Shown here piece by piece: positions 18,679 through 27,365 of a DNA stretch of 53,182 bases; position 1 is the first letter of the stretch, and every line of letters begins with the position of its first letter. Source of the DNA: Acidobacterium sp. (GTDB taxonomy: Bacteria; Acidobacteriota; Terriglobia; Terriglobales; Acidobacteriaceae); NCBI GenBank assembly GCA_003131625.1, contig PKVY01000087.1:9637-62818 (forward strand), written 5' to 3'. The notes under the pieces are model-generated. The model saw only the letters and a program-made list of their open reading frames with translations. It was not told the origin of the DNA and searched no databases. The position numbers and the translations under genes were made by a program.

Positions 18679-20466
18679 TCATGGATGTTTTGCCGGAGCC
18701 GGCCTGGCGATGCTCGGGTCGACAACGCCTTTGCCCTCGAGCACGTTGTAGTGCTGATCGGCAGCGACGTTGGTAAGGTTCTCTACCAACCCCGAGGGCC
18801 AGTGAATCTCCACCTTGTCGATCTTCGTGGCGCTCCCCACCCCAAAGTGAACGCGAAGATCGCTCTGCGAAAGATAGCTGCCGCCGCTGTGGATTTCGCT
18901 GGTCTGCGTCATCCCTCCGGCCACAATTTTGATGCGCGCGTTGAGCGCCAGGCGGTTGGTCTTTGTGCCGTCGAGCTCGAAGCTGACCCAGTGGTTTCCG
19001 GGCACGCCGTGGTTCCGGAGGATCATCGGCTTGCCATCCAGATCTTCGATCACCACGTCCATGTTGCCGTCGTTGAACAGATCGCCGACCGCCAGTCCCC
19101 GCGAGACGCGGCGCTCCTTCAGCGCCTCTCCGGCCTGGTCGCTTGCGTCACAGAAGGTCCCGTCTTTCTGGTTCATCTGCAGCAGCTTCGGCTGACGATA
19201 ACCACCCCCTGAAGGCAGTTGATCGACCTGCGGATACACATGGCCGGTCACGGTGATGAGGTCCAGCCAGCCGTCGTTCGTGAGGTCGACGAAGGCCGTT
19301 CCCCACTTCACCCACGGCAGGGACGGAAGCGCAACGCCGGAGGCGTAGGATACTTCGTCAAAGTCCCAGTTGCCCTGATTGCGGTAAAGAAGGTCGTTCT
19401 CGTCGGTAAAATTCGTAACGAAAATCGAAGGGCGGCCGGTGTGGTTGTAGTCTCCCAGCGCAATGCCCATAGAAGCCTGTTCAGAGCCATCTTCACTCAC
19501 TGCCGTGCCTGATTGAAGTCCAATCTCCTCGAACTTGCCGTTGCCCAGGTTCTTGTACAGGTACTTAGGAGTCGAATCATTAGTGATGTAGATGTCCGGC
19601 CGCCCGGTGTTATTGAAATCCGCCCACACCACACCGAGCCCGTAATATCCATCGGGATCGCTCACGCCGGCCGCCTTCGACACGTCGGTAAACGTACCGT
19701 CGCCGTTGTTGTGAAAGAGCGAGTCGCCGGCGCCGCGCAGCCCTCGCGGTCCGCACTGCACATCCAGCCCCCTGTATTTGCAGAACGATGCGCTTCCGAA
19801 TTTCGGCATGTCGTCCAAATGAAAATCGACGTAGTTGACGACCATCAGATCGACAAAGCCGTCCAGATCGTAGTCGCCGAAAGCGGCGCCGGTGGAATAG
19901 CGATCGTCGTTAACGTGAGCTTGTGCGGTCACGTCGGTAAACGTGCCATCGCCGTTGTTGCGATACAGAACGTTGTTTCCAAGACAGGTGATGTAGAGGT
20001 CGGGCCAGCCGTCGTTGTTGTAATCTCCGACCGCGCCGCCGTTAGCGAGACAGGGAGTATTCAAACCGGATTTGGCTGTGACATCGGTAAAAGTGCCGTC
20101 GTGGTTGTTGTGGTAAAGCGCTCCCGGAGCGTTCACTCCTTTGAGCGCCTGGTCGACGGTGGGCTGATTGGTGAAGTAAATATCCGGCCAGCCGTCTCGG
20201 TCATAGTCGATGAGAATCACTCCGCCGCTCATCGATTCCATGATGTATTTCTTCGAGGGATCGGACGCGTGCGTGAAAGCGATACCTGCGGATGCCGTGA
20301 TGTCTTCCAGTTGGGGAATGGGTCGGCCGCTGCACTTCGTCGCCCTGGCGCCGGGCGGCGGAGGTGGCGGCGTCGGATGCCCTTCGCCCATCTGCGCTGC
20401 GGCAACGCTGAGGGCGCAGAAGGTTACGGCAACAGGTCGCAGGGACCTCAACAGTCGAATGAACAA
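18679..20466 (-). CDS. ASPIC/UnbV (CRTAC1-type) FG-GAP propeller protein
   Basis: 595 aa. A TTG start at 20466 is chosen because it lies 2 bp after the stop of the upstream TPR gene and begins a signal peptide (FIRLLRSLRPVAVTFCALSV); AAAGGA is the nearest ribosome-site-like run. Calcium-type FG-GAP loops include DYDRDGWPDIYF, DYNNDGWPDLYI, DYDLDGFVDLMV, DFNNTGRPDIYI, DYNHTGRPSIFV and DLFNDGNMDVVI. The ASPIC/UnbV end includes VEIHWPSGLVENLTNV. A proline-rich linker (PTPPPPPPG) follows the signal peptide. Coupled to the TPR gene upstream, it repeats the ASPIC-plus-TPR pairing seen at 7.1-10.9 kb. Confidence 0.9.
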   Translation of the reverse strand: MFIRLLRSLRPVAVTFCALSVAAAQMGEGHPTPPPPPPGARATKCSGRPIPQLEDITASAGIAFTHASDPSKKYIMESMSGGVILIDYDRDGWPDIYFTNQPTVDQALKGVNAPGALYHNNHDGTFTDVTAKSGLNTPCLANGGAVGDYNNDGWPDLYITCLGNNVLYRNNGDGTFTDVTAQAHVNDDRYSTGAAFGDYDLDGFVDLMVVNYVDFHLDDMPKFGSASFCKYRGLDVQCGPRGLRGAGDSLFHNNGDGTFTDVSKAAGVSDPDGYYGLGVVWADFNNTGRPDIYITNDSTPKYLYKNLGNGKFEEIGLQSGTAVSEDGSEQASMGIALGDYNHTGRPSIFVTNFTDENDLLYRNQGNWDFDEVSYASGVALPSLPWVKWGTAFVDLTNDGWLDLITVTGHVYPQVDQLPSGGGYRQPKLLQMNQKDGTFCDASDQAGEALKERRVSRGLAVGDLFNDGNMDVVIEDLDGKPMILRNHGVPGNHWVSFELDGTKTNRLALNARIKIVAGGMTQTSEIHSGGSYLSQSDLRVHFGVGSATKIDKVEIHWPSGLVENLTNVAADQHYNVLEGKGVVDPSIARPAPAKHP

Positions 20467-20468
20467 AC

Positions 20469-22859
20469 CTATGGGATCCTTTCCTGGTGGGTCTGCTGCC
20501 GGAGGGCATCCGCAACGCGCGCGCGCGACTGGGCTTTGAGCCCCTTGTAAATTTCCAGTTCCCGGTCCGCATCCGCGTTGCGGCCCAGCTTTCGGTAGGC
20601 CGCCTGCAATTGATAGTGTATGTAATCCTTGTCCGGGCTGAGGCTCGCCGCGGCCTGCAGATGGACCGCCGCGTTCGCGAAGTCACCGCGATCCATCAGA
20701 ATTTTCCCCGCTTCGTACTGCGCATTCACGTAGTCCGGGTTCGCGGCAATCACCTTCAGGTAAAGCGCGAGCGCCTCGTCGATCCTCGATTGCTCCTGAT
20801 CCACAAACCCGAGGTGGTACAGGGCATCGGGTTCGTCAGGCACCGCGTTCAGCTCAGCCTCAAATTCCTTCGCCGCGTCCGCCCAGTGTTCCCAGCGAAT
20901 GTAGGCCAGCCCCTCGTAGAAATGCGCCCTCGGCAGCGTGGCCTCGGAATCGAGCGCGCGCTCGAGCGTCGCGACTGCGCGCGCATAATCCCCAATCTCG
21001 GTCCAGAGCTGGCCCACGAGGAGTAAGGTCTCGGGCGCGCGCGGTTGCGACTCATAAGCGGCCAGCACTTCCGTGGCTTTCTTCATGTCGCCGGTATGAG
21101 CCAGCGAAGCTGCCCAGGCGTAGCCCGTCTCGCTATCCGTCATGCCGGCTGGCCCCAGAGGCTCAAACGTGCGCACGGCATCCGCAAACTTGTCGGTGGC
21201 GAACCAGGAAAGACCCAGCATCCCGCGAACCGCGGAAGAGTCGTCGCCCTGCTGCTGAGCCGCCGCAAGCGCCCGGGTCGCCTCCGCATAATCTTTGCTG
21301 CGGAAGGCGCACAGGCCAAGGTTCTTCTCGAGCCCCGACAGTCCGCTGTCCCAGTGCTCAGCCTGCTGGTAGAAGCCGAGAGCCGCGGGATAGTTCTTTT
21401 GAATGGCGTTCGCAGTCGCCAGGTCGTTGAATGCGAGGGCCAGAACCGACTTCAATGCCTGCTCCCGCTGCTTTGCTGCCGCCATCTGTGCGGCCGTCAG
21501 CCGGCGGTTCCCGGGAGCGTCCTCGCTGTTGTGCACCGGAGGTGCTGACTGGTCCTCCTCCTGGCGGGTCAGCGGCACCACGGCCGCGCCCATGCCCTTA
21601 CCGCTCTCAGCCTGCTCCCGGCTCACTTGCTGCTGGGTTTGCGCCATGATCTTGTTCTGCAGCTCGCGCGCTTTGGCCGCAAAAGTATTGCTCTCCTGCA
21701 TCCGTCCGCTCTGAGCCGTGATGCGGGTCAGATCGACATAGGCGCGGCGAATCTGATAATTGTTGCGCTCCTCGTCGCTTCCTGTCAGTTCGATCGCCTT
21801 GCGCATCATGGCCTCTGCTCGATCCATCTTTTCCCCGGCATAGGCGTTCATGCCGAGATAAAGAAACGGGTCCGGCGAAGTGGGATCGATGCGCGAAGCG
21901 GCAGTCAGATACTTGTAAGATTCGTCGTACTTCCGCTCTCCGGCAGTAGTCAGGCCCAGCATGTAATTGGCCAGGTAATCGTCCGGATAGTACTCGGCTT
22001 CCTTCTGCAGTTCCGCCTCGATCGCCGGCGTGGGCTTCCAGTCGTTCAGAAACAGCTGAGCCAGCCCGAGAAAATAGTGAGCGTGCGGCGTGCGCGGATC
22101 AATCGCAATCGCGCGCTGAAACTCGCGGATGGCGGCCTGCATGTCACCCCCATCGCGAAACGCGCGGCCCATCAGCACGTGGAGCGACCCGCTGTCCCCC
22201 GCTATGCGCTTCATTTGCGCGAAAACTTCGATCGCCCGCTGTCTGTCTTCCGGCTTCTTCGTCTGCAGCAGGCACTCGGCCAGTGGATACAGGTTGTCGA
22301 CCGTAGGCTCAGCCGTCGCAATCCGCGTGAAGGGCTCGACCGCTTTGACGTACTCTCCTTTCTGGTCCAGAGAACTGGCCAGAAGCCTGTCCGCACCCAG
22401 ATTCCGAGGATCCTCGGCGTGCGCTTTTTCCCCAAGCTCAATGGCCTCGTCCAGATGACCCGCCTGCAGTTCGGAATAGCCCAGCGGCTCGTAAATGGCA
22501 GGACGGTCTTCGAATTCCAGGGAACTGCGGTAGAGCCCAATGGCCGCTGAGTAGTCGGACTCCACCAGTTTGAGGCTGGCAAGCTCCCGCAGGGCCGAGC
22601 CGATCACCAGGCGATTCGCCGCGGCCACAGTCGAGGGGTCGCCGGAGTTGCGCGCCTGTTCGGCTGCTGCGACACGCCTTTCCAGCTCCTCGGGCGCCAA
22701 CTGCCCCTTTTGCACCGCGGAAGGCCGATGAGGCGTTTGCTGCGCCGCTCCGAAAGACACAGCCCCGAACGCGACCAGGAGCACGAACCAATCGGCCCAG
22801 CGCAAACACTCCGGAGAATGTCGGAATCGAGGTACAGAGGGCGAGAGGTTCGACCGCAT
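20469..22859 (-). CDS. Large exported TPR protein
   Basis: 796 aa. The N-terminus contains a hydrophobic export segment (WFVLLVAFGAVSFGAAQQ, about 24-41) after a long basic n-region. The rest is TPR repeats in two arrays (about 60-400 and 480-780), e.g. AIREFQRAIAIDPRTPHAHY, AVATLERALDSEATLPRAHF, AVHLQAAASLSPDKDYIHYQ. A low-complexity linker (about 405-460) is rich in Q, E and R. It is the first gene of a two-gene unit with the ASPIC/UnbV propeller. The ATG is only about 30 bp below the TonB-receptor terminator, with a -10-like TAGAAT between. Scaffold function is inferred from TPRs. Confidence 0.86.
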   Translation of the reverse strand: MRSNLSPSVPRFRHSPECLRWADWFVLLVAFGAVSFGAAQQTPHRPSAVQKGQLAPEELERRVAAAEQARNSGDPSTVAAANRLVIGSALRELASLKLVESDYSAAIGLYRSSLEFEDRPAIYEPLGYSELQAGHLDEAIELGEKAHAEDPRNLGADRLLASSLDQKGEYVKAVEPFTRIATAEPTVDNLYPLAECLLQTKKPEDRQRAIEVFAQMKRIAGDSGSLHVLMGRAFRDGGDMQAAIREFQRAIAIDPRTPHAHYFLGLAQLFLNDWKPTPAIEAELQKEAEYYPDDYLANYMLGLTTAGERKYDESYKYLTAASRIDPTSPDPFLYLGMNAYAGEKMDRAEAMMRKAIELTGSDEERNNYQIRRAYVDLTRITAQSGRMQESNTFAAKARELQNKIMAQTQQQVSREQAESGKGMGAAVVPLTRQEEDQSAPPVHNSEDAPGNRRLTAAQMAAAKQREQALKSVLALAFNDLATANAIQKNYPAALGFYQQAEHWDSGLSGLEKNLGLCAFRSKDYAEATRALAAAQQQGDDSSAVRGMLGLSWFATDKFADAVRTFEPLGPAGMTDSETGYAWAASLAHTGDMKKATEVLAAYESQPRAPETLLLVGQLWTEIGDYARAVATLERALDSEATLPRAHFYEGLAYIRWEHWADAAKEFEAELNAVPDEPDALYHLGFVDQEQSRIDEALALYLKVIAANPDYVNAQYEAGKILMDRGDFANAAVHLQAAASLSPDKDYIHYQLQAAYRKLGRNADADRELEIYKGLKAQSRARVADALRQQTHQERIP

Positions 22860-22875
22860 GGAGAGATTTGAGTCG

Positions 22876-22881
22876 ATTCTA
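22876..22881 (-). promoter_or_regulatory. -10 box for the TPR/propeller pair
   Basis: TAGAAT on the minus strand, 17 bp before the TPR ATG and 7 bp after the terminator stem-loop. Any -35 must lie within the terminator itself. Confidence 0.4.
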
Positions 22882-22887
22882 CTCCAG

Positions 22888-22925
22888 AAAAAACTGCGGA
22901 GCCTGTACGAGCGCTCCGCAGTTTT
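22888..22925 (-). terminator. Intrinsic terminator after the TonB receptor gene
   Basis: A 13-bp perfect stem (AAAACTGCGGAGC at 22890-22902, GCTCCGCAGTTTT at 22913-22925) with a 10-nt loop. On the minus strand it is followed by a run of six T. It lies 39 bp after the receptor stop codon. A-tracts on one side and T-tracts on the other could let it act in both directions. Confidence 0.85.
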
Positions 22926-22963
22926 CGTTCTGGCTCTTCCATCAGGCCCTGAAGTTTTCGTCC

Positions 22964-25900
22964 TTAGAACGAGAAGTTCAGGGAGTATTGCAGCTCGCGA
23001 TTGCCCTTGGCAGTCTGCAAGCTGGTTGGCTGTCCCAGGGTCGCGCCGTTGTTCAACCCGGCCGCGGTTCCGGCACTGGTGATCACGTTGTTGGTCGGAG
23101 AGCAGGCAGCGCTGCCGCAGGCAATCACGCTGGGCGCGTATCCCTCACCCTCCATGCCGCCGCTGTTGAAGTTCGGGTGATTAAGGAAATCGAAGAAGTC
23201 CATGGCGAACTTGATCCTGTACTTCTCCTTAACCATCCAGTTCTTGGCTAACTGCGAGTCCCAGTCCTCGGTTGGAGCGCCGTAGCCGAAGCCGCGGTGT
23301 TCGATGTTTTTGGGAATGGTTCCCAGGGCATAGCCGACCAGGGTGAAGGCGCCCGCGTTCCCAACGTGGTTGGTTTTTTCACCCGCGTTGAACTTCTGCC
23401 CGGTCACCAGAGGACGGTTGTTGCCGGCGTAGCCGGTACCGATGAGCTGACTGATCGGCGCCGAGTTAAAGCTGTCGGTGTAGCCCCCGTTCGAGAAGAC
23501 CGTCAAAGAGCTGGCGTGGACCGCGTCGACGATCCCGTTGACCTCCCAGCCTCCCACGGTTTGCTTGACGAAGTTGTTGGAGGCGGCAAACTTCGGCAGA
23601 TAGTAAACCTCGTTTGCCACGAAGATATCCGGACGGTTGATGTTGGTGTTGCCTTTGTCCAGAGAGCTATCGCCCGAGTACGTCTGGATCTCCTGGTTGG
23701 CGCTGCCGGAGGAATTGTCTTCTTCCACATCGCCGATGGAGTGACCCCAGGTGTACGCAGCCTGGAACGTTGAGGGACCGAGTTGAGAGCGGAACAACGC
23801 CTGCAGCGAGTTGTAGCTTGCGTGACCCGCACGCGCAAACCCATTGATCGGCCCGAAGTTGAGTGCCGGACGCCACGGGTTCGTTCCGGTACCGCTTCCG
23901 CTGAACACTGCGTTCGACCAGTTCGACGGCCCGATCCCGTTGAACTGCTGCATCGAAGTCAGGTGTACACCGGTGTTCCCCACGTAGCCGATTTGCAGGG
24001 AGGTATTCCGGTGGAGTTCCTGCTCGATCGTGACGTTGTACTGCCAGCTGTTGGGAGTCACAGCACGCGCGACTCTGGCGAAGTTCGGCGAAACCGATCC
24101 ACCCGCAAAGCCCGGCGCCGACGTGCAGCCCGTGGCCGTGCAGACCCAGCTGGTTGCCGAATCCACCGGACGGTTGGAGCTTGCAGCCAGGGAGAAGGGA
24201 GCACCCTTTTCCATGCCTTCGTCCTGGCCCACCAGCTCTCTCTGGAAGAACTGCCCGCCGCCTGCGCGGATTGCCGTCTTCCCGTTCCCGAAGACATCCC
24301 ACGCAATGCCCACACGGGGAGCAATGTCGTGGTTGTTATTCGGAATCAGAGCCTTGCTGGTGCCCTGCGTCCCAGCCGACAAGTTAAAGGGAACGCCGAG
24401 GCTCGCCATCAGCTTGTTCGCGGCAGCGCATGGCTGGGTGCCAGGCTGGACGATCAGACCGTTGCAGGCATCGGTAGGATTGGTAGTTGCCTCGGAAGCG
24501 CTCCAGTTGGCCAGGCTCCAGTTCGCCCACTGATTGTCGGCCGAAAAAGGCTCACGGTAGAAGGACCACCGCATGCCGAGTTCGACAGTCAGTTTCCTGT
24601 TGAGCTTCCAGCTGTCGGAGAGATACCACTCATAGTCATACCATTTGACCTGAGCAGTGATGTCCGTGCTGCCCTCGCCGATGCTGGTGAAGACCTGGGG
24701 CGAGGTACCGGTACCCGGAACCAGAACATTGGCCAGCGAGTTGTTGGTGTTCACGCACGCCGGTACACCCGCCGTCGGAGCGGCTGTCGGTGTCTTCTGG
24801 CCCGCCAGGCAGTAAGGCGCGCCGCCCGGGAAGCCCGGACGATCCGCTCCGTCGCCGGAGTCCTCCACTTTGATGTTGTTGCCGTAGAAGAAACCCGCCT
24901 TCAGCGTGTGGTTGCCTCTAACCTTGGACAGGTTGTCCTGGACGGTATAGAGGTCCTCGTGGTTCTTGTACGGGGCAATGTTCCAGAACGACGCTTCGCC
25001 CTGATAGGAGCCGTACGGGTTGAACCCACCCCAGTTGCCGAAGAAGGCATCCTTCTCCTTGAGCGAACCTGGGAAGGTTGCCGGATACGCTGTTTGGAGC
25101 GCCGGAACGATGCTGGCCTTGGAGCCGCCGAGCGTGGTGATGATGGCGTTGTTCCCATAACCGAACTCGACGTCATTGATCATGCTGGACGTGATGGTCG
25201 AGCTCAACTTTGCCATCACGCTTTTGGAGGGCTGGCTCCAGGCGGACTGCACCGTCGGGAAGTCGGACTCGCCCCAGAAAGAGTCGCCCACGTTGGGAGT
25301 CGGATTGGTCCACGAGTCCTGCGTCCACCGGAAGGTAACGCGATTGGATTTGTTGATATCCCAATCCGGCCTGATGTTCCACTCGCTCCAGTTGAGCGGG
25401 TTATTGATGGGCGCAGCCCAGTTGAAGCCCGACGAATTGAGCGTAGTCCCATTGCTCCCGACATTCGGCAACGGATAGAACTGCGCCAGCAGCGCTCCCG
25501 CCGCGTCGACGGTAGTGAGCTTGTTGGGAGTGCCAAGCCAGGATGGGAAGCCCGGGTTGGCGCTGGTGCCCGTCCCGCTGCCGGGAATAGCGGCGCCGCA
25601 CTGATCGCTGGTCGCCGTTCCATATCCGCTGAAGTCGCCTGCGGATTCCGCGGATGTCGGAACGCAGGCGCCAAAGGCGGATCCGCGAATTTCCTTGTTC
25701 CACTCCTGGTTCCACCACACGAAGACATGGTCTTTCCAGACCGGGCCGGCGCCGTAGTAGCCGTAGTCGTTGCGGCGCAGTTTGGCCTTGCCGACGTTCA
25801 GGTTGTTATTGAAGAAGTTGTTCGCGTCGAGCGCGCTGTTCCGGCCCGCGTAGAAGAAGCCGCCGTGGATCGTGTTCGATCCCGACTTCGTGGTGATGCT

Positions 25901-26662
25901 GATGATCGCGCCCGACGCCTGTCCATATTCGGCCCCGAACGAGTTGCGGATCATCTTGAACTCGGCGATCGCCTCCGTGGACGGATAGACCAGGATTGTC
26001 CGGTTCGACCCGACGTCGTTGTTGTTGACGCCGTCCACCAGAAACAGGTTATTGGTGTAAGGATTGCCGTTCACCGAGAAGTTGACGCCGCCCTCCAGGC
26101 CCTTGTCCTCGCCGTCAAACGAGGCTGCGGGACTGACACCGGGAGAAAGCTGAGTCAACCCAATGAAGTTTTCACCGTTCAGCGGAAGTTCCCGAGTCTG
26201 CTCGCCCGTCACAACTTCGCCGACCGATGCGGAGGCGGTTTCCACCTGGATCTGGTTCGCCTCAACGGTCACCGTCTGGGTGGTCGCGCCCGGCGAGAGG
26301 GAACCGTTGATTGTGGTGTCCGTCGAAACGTGAACTTCCACGCCGTCGACTTTGAATGCCTTGAAATTCGGCGCGGTGATCGTAACCGTATAGGTTCCCA
26401 CTGGCAGCTGCGCCAGCGAATATGCCCCGATGGAAGATGTGACGGTGTTGAACGACACGTCGGTCGCGTTGCTGACCACTGTAACTTTCGCCCCGACGAT
26501 CACGGCGCCGGTAACGTCCGTCACGTTGCCGACGATCGATCCGTAATAAGCTTGTGCGTGAATGGCGGCGGGTATCGTCGCCAGCATCAGGATTGTGCAA
26601 ATCGCCCAGATCCTGTTTTTTGCCCGAGACCCGATCTTTCTATTTGCCCACGCTAACGTCAT
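22964..26662 (-). CDS. TonB-dependent receptor with carboxypeptidase-regulatory N-domain
   Basis: 1232 aa from ATG 26662, which has GGGAGGT five bases upstream; a longer frame adds 47 unlikely residues. Signal peptide (IWAICTILMLATIPAAIHAQ), then a carboxypeptidase-regulatory-like domain (about 38-120; GSIVGNVTDVTGAVIVGAKV). A plug-like region follows (about 130-250; RELPLNGENFIGLTQLSPGV and FLVDGVNNNDVGSNR), then a long barrel ending in aromatic LQYSLNFSF. This is the Oar-like type common in Acidobacteria, usually used for energised uptake of large substrates across the outer membrane. A TTGACA/AATACT promoter and an AAACGTTTT operator-like site lie upstream. Substrate unknown; shared operators suggest a carbohydrate. 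Confidence 0.93.
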   Translation of the reverse strand: MTLAWANRKIGSRAKNRIWAICTILMLATIPAAIHAQAYYGSIVGNVTDVTGAVIVGAKVTVVSNATDVSFNTVTSSIGAYSLAQLPVGTYTVTITAPNFKAFKVDGVEVHVSTDTTINGSLSPGATTQTVTVEANQIQVETASASVGEVVTGEQTRELPLNGENFIGLTQLSPGVSPAASFDGEDKGLEGGVNFSVNGNPYTNNLFLVDGVNNNDVGSNRTILVYPSTEAIAEFKMIRNSFGAEYGQASGAIISITTKSGSNTIHGGFFYAGRNSALDANNFFNNNLNVGKAKLRRNDYGYYGAGPVWKDHVFVWWNQEWNKEIRGSAFGACVPTSAESAGDFSGYGTATSDQCGAAIPGSGTGTSANPGFPSWLGTPNKLTTVDAAGALLAQFYPLPNVGSNGTTLNSSGFNWAAPINNPLNWSEWNIRPDWDINKSNRVTFRWTQDSWTNPTPNVGDSFWGESDFPTVQSAWSQPSKSVMAKLSSTITSSMINDVEFGYGNNAIITTLGGSKASIVPALQTAYPATFPGSLKEKDAFFGNWGGFNPYGSYQGEASFWNIAPYKNHEDLYTVQDNLSKVRGNHTLKAGFFYGNNIKVEDSGDGADRPGFPGGAPYCLAGQKTPTAAPTAGVPACVNTNNSLANVLVPGTGTSPQVFTSIGEGSTDITAQVKWYDYEWYLSDSWKLNRKLTVELGMRWSFYREPFSADNQWANWSLANWSASEATTNPTDACNGLIVQPGTQPCAAANKLMASLGVPFNLSAGTQGTSKALIPNNNHDIAPRVGIAWDVFGNGKTAIRAGGGQFFQRELVGQDEGMEKGAPFSLAASSNRPVDSATSWVCTATGCTSAPGFAGGSVSPNFARVARAVTPNSWQYNVTIEQELHRNTSLQIGYVGNTGVHLTSMQQFNGIGPSNWSNAVFSGSGTGTNPWRPALNFGPINGFARAGHASYNSLQALFRSQLGPSTFQAAYTWGHSIGDVEEDNSSGSANQEIQTYSGDSSLDKGNTNINRPDIFVANEVYYLPKFAASNNFVKQTVGGWEVNGIVDAVHASSLTVFSNGGYTDSFNSAPISQLIGTGYAGNNRPLVTGQKFNAGEKTNHVGNAGAFTLVGYALGTIPKNIEHRGFGYGAPTEDWDSQLAKNWMVKEKYRIKFAMDFFDFLNHPNFNSGGMEGEGYAPSVIACGSAACSPTNNVITSAGTAAGLNNGATLGQPTSLQTAKGNRELQYSLNFSF

Positions 26663-26841
26663 GGAACCTCCCGTGAAAGCAGTTGGAACTTCTTGTTGTT
26701 CTTTCTGTGCTCGCTTCCCTTCTGGGATCGCGACCAGGACCTGCATTTGAAGCCCACGAACACAGCCGTGGACCTTTACGTGCAAGGCCAATACCCTTGC
26801 CACGTTCGTGACAGCATGACGTGGTCCTTTGAAATCGAGAC

Positions 26842-26871
26842 AGTATTCTCCCTCGCACCGCCGCCTGTCAA
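26842..26871 (-). promoter_or_regulatory. Promoter of the TonB receptor gene
   Basis: On the minus strand TTGACA (26871-26866) and AATACT (26847-26842) are 18 bp apart, close to the sigma-70 consensus. This implies a leader of about 170 nt. Confidence 0.6.
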
Positions 26872-26886
26872 TGAAATTCTTACTTT

Positions 26887-26902
26887 ACTCAAACGTTTTG
26901 GC
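26887..26902. promoter_or_regulatory. LacI-type operator-like site upstream of the TonB receptor
   Basis: ACTCAAACGTTTTGGC contains the near-palindrome CAAACGTTTTG with a central CG. It matches the site before the GH1 gene at 15 of 16 bases. It lies upstream of the -35 box, so it would suit activation or looping better than simple blocking. Confidence 0.5.
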
Positions 26903-27296
26903 CCGATAGCGAGACCTGGCCACAGGGCTCATCTGACTGGCTGCGGATTCGCCCTTCAAACCCGGCCACTCAGCGGAGCCGTGGCGCCTGTAAGGGGCTG
27001 AAACGAGGAAACGGGGGGCTGATGAGATCGATATCACCCCCCTGGCCACCGGACCTCATTACCGCATTTCTCGGGGTTTCAGGGTGCTTTCAATGATTTC
27101 CAGTCTGCTCTTCGCGGCGGGTGTGGCAATTGCAGGAAGCAGGGGCGCCGATCCCCCCACGGCTCAGCCCGTGACCCACTTGGTCAAAGACCTGCTGTTT
27201 TGGCAGCAAATTGGTAGCAAATGGCGCCGGGAGAACCGGTTTCTTGCTCCTCGCCCGGCTCTTAACTCCTTGAATTGCTTGAGCCGGTGGGTTTGC
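26903..27296. other. Gene-free gap between the receptor promoter and the tRNA remnant
   Basis: No gene that I can support. It holds an imperfect stem GGGGGGCTGAT / ATCACCCCCC (27013-27041) and two tandem 11-mers at 27200-27221. A long open frame running into the tRNA remnant gives the familiar spurious VVGSNPAAPT translation and is not a gene. Confidence 0.6.
27200..27221 (+). repeat. Tandem 11-mers near the tRNA remnant
   Basis: TTGGCAGCAAA (27200-27210) is followed directly by TTGGTAGCAAA (27211-27221), differing at one base. They lie about 75 bp before the tRNA-like sequence. Tandem short repeats beside a tRNA 3' end are typical of recombinase arm sites, but no integrase gene is present in the window, so this is inference. 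Confidence 0.45.
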
Positions 27297-27348
27297 CACC
27301 ACCTTCACACGGTGGAAGTCGTAGGTTCGAATCCTGCTGCGCCCACCA
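27297..27348 (+). pseudogene. 3' remnant of a tRNA-Val(CAC) gene (probable att site)
   Basis: Anticodon arm CCACC-TTCACAC-GGTGG (27299-27315, anticodon CAC), variable loop AAGTC, T arm GTAGG-TTCGAAT-CCTGC, acceptor 3' strand TGCGCCC, discriminator A and CCA (27346-27348) are all canonical. The 5' side fails: no GGGCGCA acceptor strand and no pairing D arm precede it. This is the piece usually duplicated at the distal end of elements that integrate into tRNA genes. Confidence 0.7.
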
Positions 27349-27365
27349 TCCTCAGCGATCCGGAT

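Noticed and set aside
23783-26656. A 957-residue open frame on the plus strand opposite the TonB receptor
   Set aside because: It is antisense to a well-supported gene, is Arg/Val-rich without any domain, and has no ribosome site.
27275-27348. A complete tRNA-Val gene
   Set aside because: The 5' acceptor strand that would pair with TGCGCCC is absent and the D arm does not pair; only the 3' part can be supported.
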